A stretch of 64,000 nucleotides of DNA from Burkholderiales bacterium (GTDB taxonomy: Bacteria; Pseudomonadota; Gammaproteobacteria; Burkholderiales; WYBJ01): the NCBI GenBank assembly GCA_020848435.1, contig JADLAC010000026.1, positions 1-64,000 on the forward strand, given 5' to 3'. A program made the translations under genes and the position numbers. This document shows, piece by piece, positions 33,826 to 42,576 of this stretch. Position 1 is the stretch's first letter. Each line of letters starts with the position of its first letter. The notes beneath the pieces are model-generated. The model had not been told where the DNA came from, did not search any database, and was given only the letters and a program-made list of their open reading frames with translations.

Positions 33826-34779
33826 TTGGATTTCAAGGACTACTATGCGACGCTCGGCGTAGCCAAGGATGCCACCGCCGACGCCATCAAAAAGGCGTTC
33901 CGCAAGCTCGCGCGCAAGTACCACCCGGACGTCAGCAAGGAGGCCGATGCCGAAGCGCGCATGAAGGAGGTGAACGAGGCCTACACGGTCCTTTCCGATC
34001 CGGAAAAACGTGCGGCTTACGACCAGCTCGGCCGCGGCTACAGGCCCGGCCAGGAGTTTCGTCCCCCGCCCGATTGGGATGCCGGGTTCGAATTCTCGGG
34101 CGCCGGGCCCGCGGGTCCCGAGGCGGCGGACTTCAGCGATTTCTTCGCCGAGCTGTTCGGCCGCATGGGCGCACGCGGCCGGGCGCACGGGCACGCTGCG
34201 GGTTTTCGCAGCCGCGGCGAGGACCACCACGCCAAGATCCTGGTGGAGCTCGAAGACGTTTTTCGGGGCGCCTCTCGCCAGATCGGGCTGCGGGTACCGA
34301 AGATCGACGCCCAAGGGCACCTCAGCCTCGAGCAGCGGACGCTCAACGTGCAGATCCCCAAGGGCTTGCGCGAAGGCCAGATCATGCGCCTTGCGGGCCA
34401 GGGCGCGGCCGGAATCGGCGAAGGTCCGGCGGGCGACCTGTTGCTCGAAGTCCATTTCAAGCCCCATCCGCGCTTTCGCGTCCAGGGCCAGGACCTCTAC
34501 ATGACGCTGCCGGTCGCCCCGTGGGAAGCGGCGCTCGGCGCGGTGGTGGAGTTCGCGCTGCCCGACGGTTCGGGCCTCAAGGTGCGTATTCCGGAAGGCG
34601 CGCAAAGCGGGCGCCAGTTGCGCGTGCGCGGCAAAGGCATCCCGTCGAGCCCGCCTGGCGACCTGCTGCTCGACGTGCAAGTCGTGGTGCCGCCCGCCAC
34701 CAGCGCGCGGGCCAAGGAGTTGTATGCAACCATGGCGCGCGAGCTCGAGTTCGATCCGCGCGCAGCCATCAAAGGCTGA
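33826..34779 (+). CDS. cbpA: DnaJ-class co-chaperone CbpA (curved-DNA-binding protein)
   Basis: A 317-aa type II J-domain protein. The J domain (1-70) has HPD at 33-35 in KYHPDVS. A Gly/Phe-rich linker follows (about 70-135), then two C-terminal substrate-binding domains (from about 140), including [14 protein letters not shown] and [12 protein letters not shown]. No zinc-finger is present, as expected for CbpA. The start is TTG at 33826, with GAGGAG 6-7 nt upstream. It helps DnaK and, in E. coli, also binds DNA; its modulator cbpM lies 3 bp downstream. Confidence 0.96.
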   Translation: MDFKDYYATLGVAKDATADAIKKAFRKLARKYHPDVSKEADAEARMKEVNEAYTVLSDPEKRAAYDQLGRGYRPGQEFRPPPDWDAGFEFSGAGPAGPEAADFSDFFAELFGRMGARGRAHGHAAGFRSRGEDHHAKILVELEDVFRGASRQIGLRVPKIDAQGHLSLEQRTLNVQIPKGLREGQIMRLAGQGAAGIGEGPAGDLLLEVHFKPHPRFRVQGQDLYMTLPVAPWEAALGAVVEFALPDGSGLKVRIPEGAQSGRQLRVRGKGIPSSPPGDLLLDVQVVVPPATSARAKELYATMARELEFDPRAAIKG

Positions 34780-34782
34780 GCA

Positions 34783-35091
34783 ATGGACGACGACGATATC
34801 CTTGCCGCGGCGATCCTGGAAGACGCCGCTCTCACGCTGGAAGAGTTGGCTTGTGCCTGCGCGGTGAGCCCGGAATGGGTGCTGCGCCACATCGAGGAGG
34901 GCGCGCTGGAACGCCCGGCGGCGGTGGTCGCGCAGTGGCGCTTCAGCAGCCGCGACCTCGGCCGCGCCCGGCGCATCCGCGCCCTGGAGCGCGACTTCGA
35001 AGCCGAGCCCGAGCTGGCAGCGCTGGTGGCCGACATGCTCGATGAGATGGACAGCCTGCGGGCGCGCTTGCGCCGGGCGGGCTTGCTTTGA
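34783..35091 (+). CDS. cbpM: Chaperone modulator CbpM
   Basis: A 102-aa MerR-like HTH protein that binds the CbpA J-domain and blocks its work with DnaK. Visible are the helix-turn-helix (LTLEELACACAVSPEWVLRH), the RFSSRDLGRARRIRALERDF helix, and a C-terminal coiled segment (MLDEMDSLRARLRRAGLL). The context directly after cbpA confirms it. Its stop overlaps the TTG start of the next gene (TTGA). Confidence 0.93.
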   Translation: MDDDDILAAAILEDAALTLEELACACAVSPEWVLRHIEEGALERPAAVVAQWRFSSRDLGRARRIRALERDFEAEPELAALVADMLDEMDSLRARLRRAGLL

Positions 35092-36107
35092 GCGCTTCGC
35101 CCGCGGCGCCCGTGGTCGATATCCACGCGCATTTCTATCCCCGAGCCTATCTCGATCTGCTGCACGAGCGCGGGTTCGCGTCCGGGACGACGTACTCAAC
35201 CGCGACGCCCGAATCGCTGCTGAAGGGAAGCGGCCGGCGTTATGGCTTGCACGATGCGGCTTTTACCGATCTGCCCGAGCGGCTCGCACGCATGGATGCG
35301 CAAGAGGTGGATGTGCACGCGCTATCCGTTCCACCGCCGGACTGCTTCGCGTTCGAGCCGGCGTTGCACGCGGCGTTGTGCCGGGCGTTCAACGATGCCG
35401 CGAGCAGCGCCCACGCGAGCGCGCCACGGCGCCTGGTGGGGCTCGCATCCCTGCCGGTGAGCTCACCGCGCGCCGCGCTGGAAGAGCTGGCGCGTGCGCG
35501 CAGCTTGCCCGGAATTTGCGGCGTCGCCCTGGGCACGCGCTTCGCCGAGCGCGAGCTGTCCGATCCGGCGTTTCTGCCGCTGTGGGAGGCGATCGCATCC
35601 GCGCGCTTGCCGGTGTTCTTGCACTACGCGCCGCTCACGGTGATCGGCACGCCAGAGCGCCTGAACGCCTTTCATCTCGGCAACGTCATCGGCAATACCA
35701 CCGAGACCGCGATCGCCGCCGCGCACCTGGTCTTCGGCGGGGTGCTCGACCGCTTCTCGGACCTCGATATCTGCCTGCCGCACGCGGGCGGCGTGCTGCC
35801 GATACTCGCCGGCCGGCTCGATCGCGCGCATGCGGTGCGCGCGGAATGCCGCCACTTGCAGGCGCCGCCGAGCGCCTACTTGCGACGCTTCTACTACGAC
35901 ACCGTGTGCCATTCGGACGCCATACTCGCGTTCCTGGCCGGTTTCGTCGGCGCCGATCGCATCCTCCTCGGCAGCGATTACTGTTTCGACATGGGGGTGG
36001 AGCAGCCCGTCGCCGCGGTTGCGCGCTGTGCAGCGATCGAGCCGCCGCTGCGGCAAGCGGTCCTCGGTGCGACGGCCGCCCGCCTGCTGGGTCTCGACGC
36101 GAGCTGA
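35088..36107 (+). CDS. Amidohydrolase family protein, ACMSD-like decarboxylase/hydrolase
   Basis: A 339-aa TIM-barrel metal enzyme of the amidohydrolase_2 (ACMSD) group. The HxH motif is His13/His15 (DIHAHFYP); further metal or catalytic residues lie in PVFLHYAP, CLPHAGGVLP and LLGSDYCFD. Members decarboxylate or hydrolyse aromatic or cyclic acids. The start codon TTG at 35088 overlaps the cbpM stop, so translation is probably coupled to the chaperone genes, an unexpected linkage. A 60-bp gap separates it from the cupin gene. Confidence 0.9.
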   Translation: MSASPAAPVVDIHAHFYPRAYLDLLHERGFASGTTYSTATPESLLKGSGRRYGLHDAAFTDLPERLARMDAQEVDVHALSVPPPDCFAFEPALHAALCRAFNDAASSAHASAPRRLVGLASLPVSSPRAALEELARARSLPGICGVALGTRFAERELSDPAFLPLWEAIASARLPVFLHYAPLTVIGTPERLNAFHLGNVIGNTTETAIAAAHLVFGGVLDRFSDLDICLPHAGGVLPILAGRLDRAHAVRAECRHLQAPPSAYLRRFYYDTVCHSDAILAFLAGFVGADRILLGSDYCFDMGVEQPVAAVARCAAIEPPLRQAVLGATAARLLGLDAS

Positions 36108-36167
36108 GCGCGCTGCATCCGCGTTAGTATTGGCGCTTGGCGACCAGTTCACGAGGGAGGATGTGCA

Positions 36168-36881
36168 ATGGGACGCATGGTGGATTTCTCCGCGCTTGCC
36201 GCAGGCGAGACCGGTACCGCAGTCACGCGCGCCGCGATCACGGGCCCCGACACGCGCCACATGAGCGCCGAGTTGCTGCGGCTTGCGCCTGGCGCGAGCG
36301 TCGAGGCCACGGTGCCCGCCGGCGCCGATCTCTATCTCTACGCCCTGACGGGGGCGTTCCGCATCGTGTATCAGGGCACGACCCTGGAAGTGGCGCAGGA
36401 TGCCTTCGCGACGCTGCAGGAGGAAAGCGCCTATGCGCTCGCGAACGGCGGCACGAACGCCGCCGAGATCATCAGCGTTCTGGCGCCGCCGCCGGGCGGT
36501 AAGCCCGTCGAGGCGGGATTCCGGGGCGGTTGCGCGGTGGCGAAGCGCGCCGGAGCCCCCACGGCCGACGTCCCGGAGCAGAAGAAGCGGCGGATCTATT
36601 TCGTCGACGACGCGGCCGCGCGCTCGGAGCGCGCGCACGCGATGATCGTCGAATACCAGGGCGATACGGTGACCGTGATGCACCAGCACCCCAATGCGGA
36701 CAGCATGTTCGTGCCGCTCACCGGCAAGGTGCGCTTCACGTTCGACGGCCGCGACCACGTGTTGGGACGCGGCGGCGCGACCGTGTTTCCCGCCGGAGAC
36801 AAACACGGCTTGCGGGTGGAGGAAGAACCCGTGAGCTTTCTCGAGTTCCACGTGCCCGCGGGCTACGTGACCGTGAAATGA
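36168..36881 (+). CDS. Bicupin domain protein
   Basis: A 237-aa protein with two cupin barrels. The C-terminal one keeps metal-binding residues (VMHQHPNADSMFVPLTGKV and PAGDKHGLRV), while the N-terminal one (ADLYLYALTGAFRIVYQG) lacks the histidines, so one half looks structural. Related proteins include quercetinase-like and gentisate-dioxygenase-like bicupins; no substrate is assigned. GGGAGG upstream of the ATG. It lies 29 bp before a Bug binding protein and probably shares its transcript. Confidence 0.85.
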   Translation: MGRMVDFSALAAGETGTAVTRAAITGPDTRHMSAELLRLAPGASVEATVPAGADLYLYALTGAFRIVYQGTTLEVAQDAFATLQEESAYALANGGTNAAEIISVLAPPPGGKPVEAGFRGGCAVAKRAGAPTADVPEQKKRRIYFVDDAAARSERAHAMIVEYQGDTVTVMHQHPNADSMFVPLTGKVRFTFDGRDHVLGRGGATVFPAGDKHGLRVEEEPVSFLEFHVPAGYVTVK

Positions 36882-36910
36882 GGCGCAAGGCGCAAGAAGG
36901 GCGAGCGGGC

Positions 36911-37891
36911 ATGAACAACTTCATCGTGCGGGCGATCGCAGCATCGGCCCTCATCGCGATCACGACCAATACGGCCTGGGCGCAGGCGACCGACAGGTTC
37001 CCGAACCGGCCGCTGCGCATCATCACCGGCTACCTGCCCGGCGGGGTGAGCGACACCATCGCGCGTACCATGGCCGAAAGACTCGGCGAGCAGATGGGCC
37101 AGCGTATCGTGGTCGACGGCCGCCCCGGGGCAGGCGGCACGCTGTCGATGGAAATCGCCGCCAACGCGAGCCCCGACGGCTATACGCTGTTCATGGCCCA
37201 ACCCGTCATCACCATCAGCCCAAACTTCAAACGCAAGCTGCCGATCGATCCGCTGAAGGCTTTCGCGCCGGTGTCCGTGGTCGGCATGGGCGCCACCATG
37301 CTCGTGGTTCATCCCGCGACGCCGGCGCTCAGCGTCAAGGATCTCATCGCCTACGGCAAGACCGGGGCCGGATCCAGAATGGCCTACGGCCACTCGGGGC
37401 AAGGCTCGACCAACCACTTGGCGGGCGAGCTTTTCGCCATCATGAGCGGGTTGAAGCTCACGCCGGTTGCCTACAAGGGCGCTGCCGCCAATATCCTCGC
37501 CACGCTCCAGGGCGAAGTGCAGATGGCCTTCCTGCCGGTGCTGGCGGCGCTGCCGCAAGTGAAGAACGGCAAGCTGAAGGCCATCGGTGTAACGGGGGCC
37601 AAGCGCACCCAGGCTGCGCCGGAAGTGCCCGCAATCGCGGAAACCTTGCCCGGCTTCGAGGTTCCGGTCTGGTACGGGTTGATGGTGCCGGCGGCGACCC
37701 CGCAGCCGATCGTCGCGCGCCTCAACGCGGAAATGAAGAAAGCGCTGGAGACCGCCGCGGTGCGCGAGCGCCTCGCGGCCCAAGGCATCGATGTCGAGTA
37801 CACCACGGTGGCGCAATTCGACCGGCTCATCCGCGACGATGCGGCGCGCTGGGCGAAGCTCGTGCGCGAGGCGGGTATCGTGCTCGAATGA
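36911..37891 (+). CDS. Bug-type TTT substrate-binding protein
   Basis: A 326-aa periplasmic solute receptor (TctC family). Signal peptide MNNFIVRAIAASALIAITTN with cleavage near AWAQA. Bug signatures: FPNRPLRIITGYLPGG, VVDGRPGAGGTLSMEI, SPDGYTLFMAQ, and YGHSGQGSTNHLAGELF. No TctA/TctB membrane genes are nearby. It follows the bicupin gene and converges on hyuB; a hairpin lies between them. The ligand (often a carboxylate) is unknown. Confidence 0.95.
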   Translation: MNNFIVRAIAASALIAITTNTAWAQATDRFPNRPLRIITGYLPGGVSDTIARTMAERLGEQMGQRIVVDGRPGAGGTLSMEIAANASPDGYTLFMAQPVITISPNFKRKLPIDPLKAFAPVSVVGMGATMLVVHPATPALSVKDLIAYGKTGAGSRMAYGHSGQGSTNHLAGELFAIMSGLKLTPVAYKGAAANILATLQGEVQMAFLPVLAALPQVKNGKLKAIGVTGAKRTQAAPEVPAIAETLPGFEVPVWYGLMVPAATPQPIVARLNAEMKKALETAAVRERLAAQGIDVEYTTVAQFDRLIRDDAARWAKLVREAGIVLE

Positions 37892-37923
37892 GGCGCTCGA
37901 GCGGCCGCCGCCGTATCGTGCAG

Positions 37924-37947
37924 CCCTTCCCGCGAGGGCGGGAGGGG
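37924..37947. terminator. GC-rich stem-loop between convergent genes
   Basis: A 10-bp stem, CCCTTCCCGC (37924-37933) with GCGGGAGGGG (37938-37947), with one G-T wobble and a GAGG loop. No T-tract; likely a bidirectional transcription barrier between the Bug gene and hyuB. Confidence 0.4.
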
Positions 37948-37952
37948 CGCCG

Positions 37953-39644
37953 TTATTCGCCGCCGTAGAGCCGGCGCGCGGCCTCCGGGCTCACCTTGCC
38001 GTCGGCGACGTCGCGCTCGATCGCCTTGCGCCGGCGAGGGTCGCCGTAGCCGCCGCCGCCCGGGGTCTCGACGATCACCCGATCGCCGGCATCGAGCGTC
38101 GTATAAAGCTTGGATGCGATCGTAGTCTGGGTTCCGTCCGCGCGCCGGATCAGCGAGCACGCGGATGCGCCGGGCAGGCCGCCGTCGAGCCCCGGCGCCG
38201 CGCTGAAATGGCGCTCGCCGCGGTGCGTGAAGGCGATACCATCGGCCAGCGCCTCGTACTCGCGCACCACGCCGAGCCCGCCGCGATACTCGCCGGCGCC
38301 GCCCGAATCGCGCCGCAGCTCCACCCGGTGCAGCCGCAGCGGCGCCTCCATTTCCAGCGCCTCGGCCGGCAGGTTCATGCAGTTGCTGGCGTCGGTGTCG
38401 ATTACGTCCACCCCGTCCAGCCCGCGCGCCGCGCCGCTACCGCCAGCGATCAGCTCGCCGACGATGAAGCGCCGGCCGTCATCGTGCCTGCCGCCGAAGG
38501 CGACCACGAGCAGCGTTCCTGCCGCCGGCGCGGCCACGCGCTGCGGCAGCACCTGCGCCAGCGCGCTCACCATCGAGGTGGCGATGCGCTTGATGGTAGA
38601 AGTACGCGCGTTCACCGGCGCGGGCTCCACCGGATTGACGAGCGAGCCGGGCGGCAGCTTGATCGCCACCGGGCGAAAGCAGCCGCCGTTGGTCGGAATC
38701 GCCGGGTCGGTCAGTACCCGCACGGCATAGTACGCGGCCGCCTGCGACCCGGAGGGCACGCAGTTCATCGGCCCTTTCACTTGCGCGCTCGTGCCCGTGA
38801 GGTCGAATTCGATGCTGCCTTCGGCCACGGTGACGGCGACCTCGATCGTGAGCGGCCGGTCGAGGTCGATGCCGTCGTTGTCCATGGTATCGACGTAACG
38901 ATAGGTGCCGTTCGGAATGGCGCGCAAGGCCGCGCGGGTCATGCGTTCCGAGCGATCGAGCAGGTCGTCGAAGATCGCCATCAGCCGCTCGGCGCCGTAG
39001 CTCGTCGCCAGCTCGCCGAGCCTGCGCGCGCCGACGTTGCAGGCGGCGAGCTGGGCATTGAGATCGCCCATGAGCGAATCCGGCAGGCGCGAATTCTGCC
39101 GCAGCAGCGCGACCAAGGTCTCATTGTATTCGCCCGCGTCGCGGAACTTGAGCGGCGGAATGCGCAGACCCTCTTGATAGATCTCGGTCGCGCCGGGCGG
39201 CAGCGAGCCGGGCGAATAACCGCCGATGTCGCCGTGGTGCGTCATGGTCGCGGCGAGCGCGATGACGCGCCCTGCGTGAAACACGGGCGTCATGAGCGCG
39301 ATGTCGGGCAGGTGCGTGCCGCCGCAATAGGGATCGTTCAGGATGTACGCATCGCCCTCGCGCATGGTCGCGAGCGGGAAGCGTTGCAGCATGTTGTGGA
39401 TCGCAGGAATGAGCGTGGCGAGATGGACCGGGATGGCGCACGCCTGAGCGAGCGTTTCGGCATTGACGGTGAACAGGCTCGCGGACGTGTCCAGCCCTTC
39501 CTTGACGATCGGCGAGAATGAGCTCTTGAGCAGCGTCATCTCCATCTCGTTGGCGATGCCCTCGAGCTTGTTGCGGATCACTTCGGAGGTGATCGGATCC
39601 GCGCTCGCTGTGCTTGCGGCAGGGCTCACGGCGTTTCTCCCCAT
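37953..39644 (-). CDS. hyuB: Hydantoinase/oxoprolinase subunit B
   Basis: A 563-aa HyuB-family subunit of ATP-dependent N-methylhydantoinase, 5-oxoprolinase or acetone-carboxylase-like enzymes. Motifs include FSPIVKEGLDTSASLF, LNDPYCGGTHLPDI, THHGDIGGYSPGSLPP, and the C-terminal PGGGGYGDPRRR. Such enzymes open cyclic imides or amides with ATP, acting with HyuA. Its ATG lies inside the end of hyuA (19-bp overlap), typical of the pair. Confidence 0.95.
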   Translation of the reverse strand: MGRNAVSPAASTASADPITSEVIRNKLEGIANEMEMTLLKSSFSPIVKEGLDTSASLFTVNAETLAQACAIPVHLATLIPAIHNMLQRFPLATMREGDAYILNDPYCGGTHLPDIALMTPVFHAGRVIALAATMTHHGDIGGYSPGSLPPGATEIYQEGLRIPPLKFRDAGEYNETLVALLRQNSRLPDSLMGDLNAQLAACNVGARRLGELATSYGAERLMAIFDDLLDRSERMTRAALRAIPNGTYRYVDTMDNDGIDLDRPLTIEVAVTVAEGSIEFDLTGTSAQVKGPMNCVPSGSQAAAYYAVRVLTDPAIPTNGGCFRPVAIKLPPGSLVNPVEPAPVNARTSTIKRIATSMVSALAQVLPQRVAAPAAGTLLVVAFGGRHDDGRRFIVGELIAGGSGAARGLDGVDVIDTDASNCMNLPAEALEMEAPLRLHRVELRRDSGGAGEYRGGLGVVREYEALADGIAFTHRGERHFSAAPGLDGGLPGASACSLIRRADGTQTTIASKLYTTLDAGDRVIVETPGGGGYGDPRRRKAIERDVADGKVSPEAARRLYGGE

Positions 39645-41686
39645 GTCATGACGATATGTCCGCTCGCGTGTACCTGCGCCCGCCAGCCCGGATCGACCAC
39701 GGTGGTCGTGTCCATCTGCTCGATCACGGCCGGTCCCTCGATGGCGCTGCCGGGCTGCAAGTGTTCGCGCTCGTGGATGCGCGCCGCGACGAAGCCGCCG
39801 GTCGCCTCGGTAAGAATCGCTCGCACCCCCTTGGATGCCGCGCCCTGGCCCGCGGCGGCTTCGAAGCCGGCGGGCAGTTCCCGCGCTGCGGCCTGGTGCA
39901 CGGCGCGCAAGTTGACGAACTGCACCCGCCCGGGCGTGCTATGGCCGTAGATGCGGTCGTGCAAAGCATAGAAATCGCGTTCGATCGCCTGCGGCACGCC
40001 GGCAGCGAGCACGACGGGGACTTCGAGGTGGTAGGACTGGCCGACGTAGCACAAGTCGGCGAAGTAGTGCACCGCGACCGCGGCGCTCGCGACACCTTCG
40101 ATCGCCATCAAGGCGGCGCAGCGCGCATCGAGCTCTTCGAACTGCGCCGCGAGCGCCGGCGCATCGACCTCGTCGAGCCGGCGGTGGTACGCCTTGGCCG
40201 CCTCGTGCTCCACGGGAGCGCACAGCAGGCCGTCGGCGGAGAGCACGCCGGGATGGCGCGGCACCACGATGCTGCGTATGCCGAGATCGCGCGCGAGCGC
40301 GGTGGCGTGCACCGGGCCAGCGCCGCCGAGCGGCACCAGGGCGAAGCCGCGCGGATCGATCCCGCGCTTGACCGAGACCAGGCGGATGCCCTCGGCCATG
40401 TTGGCGTTCACCACCCGATGGATGCCGAGCGCGGCCTGCTCGACCGACATGCCGAGGGGCTGCGCGATCGAGCGCTCGATCGCGGCGCGTGCGCGCGCCG
40501 GATCGAGGCGCACAGCGCCGCCGGCGAAATAGGCCGGATCGATGTAGCCGAGTACGACCGAGGCATCGGTGACGGTCGGCTGCCCGCCGCCGCGCGCGTA
40601 GCAGGCCGGGCCGGGCTCCGCGCCGGCCGAGTGCGGACCGACGCGCAACGACCCGCCGGCATCGAGCCAGGCGATGCTGCCCCCGCCGGCGCCGATCGCG
40701 TTAACGTCCACCATCGGTACGCGCACGGCATAACCGTCCAGCGTGCCTTCGGAGGCGATGATGGGGCGCCCGCCATGGACCAGGGCGATATCGGCGCTGG
40801 TGCCGCCGATATCGATGCTGATGATGTCGAGCGCACCCGCCTCGCGTCCCACCCGGCTCGCGCCGATCACCCCGGCCGCGGGCCCGGACAAGAACAGCCG
40901 CACCGGGCGCCGGCGCGCCACTTGCGCGCACGCCACGCCGCCGCGCGATTGCATGATCTGCAAGGGTGCGGGGACGGCGTGCGCGGCGAGGTCGCGCTCC
41001 ATGCGCTCGAGATAGCGATCGATCACCGGCTTGAGATAGGCATCGAAGGCCGTGATGCAGGTGCGCTCGTACTCGCGAAACGCGGGATCGACCTCGCACG
41101 AGAGCGAGATCATGAGGTCCGGACGCAACGCGAGCAGCAGCTCGCGCGCGCGCAGCTCGTGCGCCGGATTCAAGTAGGAAAACAGGAACACGACGGCAAT
41201 CGCGTGCACGTCCGCGGCGAGCAGCGATCGTCCGGCTTGCCGCACGGCCTCTTCGTCGAGCGGCACGAGCACGGCGCCGGAGGCGGCCATGCGCTCGGGC
41301 ACCTCGCGGCGCAGGGCCCCCGGGGCGAGAAAGCCGGGCGTTTCCGGCTTGAGCATGACGCTATAGACCGCACGCCGGCTCTGGCGGCCGAGCTCGAGCG
41401 TGTCCTTGAATCCCTGCGTCGTGATCAAGCCGATTTTCGCGCCTTTGCGCTCGAGCACCGCGTTGGTCGCCACCGTCGTGCCGTGGACGAAACGCGCGAT
41501 CTGCCGCGGCTCGATGTTCCAGGCGCGCCGCATGTGCTCGATGGCGTGCAGCACGCCGCGGCTCGGGTCGGCCCGCGTGGTCGGAATCTTCGCCAGATGC
41601 AGGCGCCCGTCGAGCGCCCGGCAGACGACATCGGTGAACGTGCCGCCGATGTCGACGCCGACGTCCCAGGTGGAGTGTTCGTTCAT
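39626..41686 (-). CDS. hyuA: Hydantoinase/oxoprolinase subunit A
   Basis: A 686-aa HyuA subunit with an actin-like ATPase fold. The N-terminal phosphate motif is VGVDIGGTFTDVV; VHGTTVATNAVLER follows; the second phosphate region is IISIDIGGTSADIALV; GAGGGSIAW and GAEPGPACYARGG mark the core. It phosphorylates the ring carbonyl of the substrate (hydantoin or 5-oxoproline type). ATG 41686 gives the standard start MNEHSTWDVG; the frame is open further up but not conserved-looking. It is first in the hyuAB operon. Substrate uncertain. Confidence 0.95.
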   Translation of the reverse strand: MNEHSTWDVGVDIGGTFTDVVCRALDGRLHLAKIPTTRADPSRGVLHAIEHMRRAWNIEPRQIARFVHGTTVATNAVLERKGAKIGLITTQGFKDTLELGRQSRRAVYSVMLKPETPGFLAPGALRREVPERMAASGAVLVPLDEEAVRQAGRSLLAADVHAIAVVFLFSYLNPAHELRARELLLALRPDLMISLSCEVDPAFREYERTCITAFDAYLKPVIDRYLERMERDLAAHAVPAPLQIMQSRGGVACAQVARRRPVRLFLSGPAAGVIGASRVGREAGALDIISIDIGGTSADIALVHGGRPIIASEGTLDGYAVRVPMVDVNAIGAGGGSIAWLDAGGSLRVGPHSAGAEPGPACYARGGGQPTVTDASVVLGYIDPAYFAGGAVRLDPARARAAIERSIAQPLGMSVEQAALGIHRVVNANMAEGIRLVSVKRGIDPRGFALVPLGGAGPVHATALARDLGIRSIVVPRHPGVLSADGLLCAPVEHEAAKAYHRRLDEVDAPALAAQFEELDARCAALMAIEGVASAAVAVHYFADLCYVGQSYHLEVPVVLAAGVPQAIERDFYALHDRIYGHSTPGRVQFVNLRAVHQAAARELPAGFEAAAGQGAASKGVRAILTEATGGFVAARIHEREHLQPGSAIEGPAVIEQMDTTTVVDPGWRAQVHASGHIVMTWGETP

Positions 41687-41866
41687 GTGTCTCGCTGCAT
41701 TCGCCAGCCGTACCCGCGCCATCGCGTGCCGGCGTTATTGCCGGCGAGAGCGTCTGCGCGAATCTAGGCTACAGGGCGTTAGTATGACACGAGGCATGCG
41801 CGCGGCTGCGGCCGATCAGCGCGGCCTGCGTCCGATCCGCCTATGAACCTAGGCTGCGGCAATCTG

Positions 41867-42337
41867 TTAGAACGGCACCGTCGGCCCGGACCACCCCGCG
41901 GTTCGCGGGCGAGCGCGGCCGAGCGCGGCGCCGGCCTCGATCCAGCCCTCGCAGGCATTGCGCCCGCAGCGGCCTCGCCACCAATTGAGCACGCCCTTGC
42001 AGCGCGCGTACAAGCGAAAGAAGCGCAACACCCGATCGCATTGTGCCGCGCTCGGCGCATGCGCGGCGCACACGAGCTTGTCGTCGCTCATGCCGCGGTC
42101 GGTGAAGGTGACCGCACCCCACGCCCTGGTGCGGATGCGAGTGCCGGCAGCCAGGCGCGGACCGAGCACCAGCGCATCGAGCAAGTCGCCTTCGAGGCCG
42201 ATGTAATCCGGCACCGAGCCGTAGTTGAACGGGCAGGGCAGGGGCGAAACGAAGTCGATATGCCCGGTCGAGCCGCGCTTGAGGAAGCTTCCCTTGGGGA
42301 TCTCGATGACGACCTCGATTTCGGCTGCCGTGGTCAA
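41867..42337 (-). CDS. Inorganic pyrophosphatase-like protein (variant active site)
   Basis: About 156 aa, matching family I soluble pyrophosphatases: VVIEIPKGSFLKRG, FNYGSVPDYIGLEGDLLDAL and FTDRGMSDDKLVC align with the catalytic regions. The classical DGDPxD metal motif reads EGDLLD, so the first Asp is Glu and the Pro is Leu, and activity may be altered. Asp residues equivalent to 67, 70, 97 and 102 appear kept. The C-terminal Cys- and Arg-rich part (YARCKGVLNWWRGRCGRN) is unusual. The start is uncertain: TTG 42337 is proposed, and the frame runs open upstream to 42562. Confidence 0.75.
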   Translation of the reverse strand: MTTAAEIEVVIEIPKGSFLKRGSTGHIDFVSPLPCPFNYGSVPDYIGLEGDLLDALVLGPRLAAGTRIRTRAWGAVTFTDRGMSDDKLVCAAHAPSAAQCDRVLRFFRLYARCKGVLNWWRGRCGRNACEGWIEAGAALGRARPRTAGWSGPTVPF

Positions 42338-42519
42338 CGGATCACGCTCGAGCGAATGCTCGCAGGGATCGGCCGGCGAGCGCTTCGGCCAGTATCGGGG
42401 TGCGATCGAATGAAGCGCATCGGCAGCATCACATGAACCTTGCGTGCGCCGCGCGATTGCACGGCAGTCGAGATGGATGGCGTACGGCGCAGGATAGCGC
42501 GATGCTCGCCGCGGCAGCC

Positions 42520-42528
42520 TGCTAAACT
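42520..42528 (+). promoter_or_regulatory. Extended -10 motif TGCTAAACT
   Basis: TG-C-TAAACT at 42520-42528, 48 bp before the GTG start of the binding-protein gene. It is identical to the motif before hss (6885-6893). No -35 match. Confidence 0.35.
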
Positions 42529-42576
42529 TACGGGCAAGACTTCTCTCCTGTCCAATCGCCATCGCCGAGGTGAACC

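Noticed and set aside
39614..41767. 717-codon ORF antisense to hyuA
   Set aside because: Long only because of GC bias; hyuA shows clear family motifs in the other strand.
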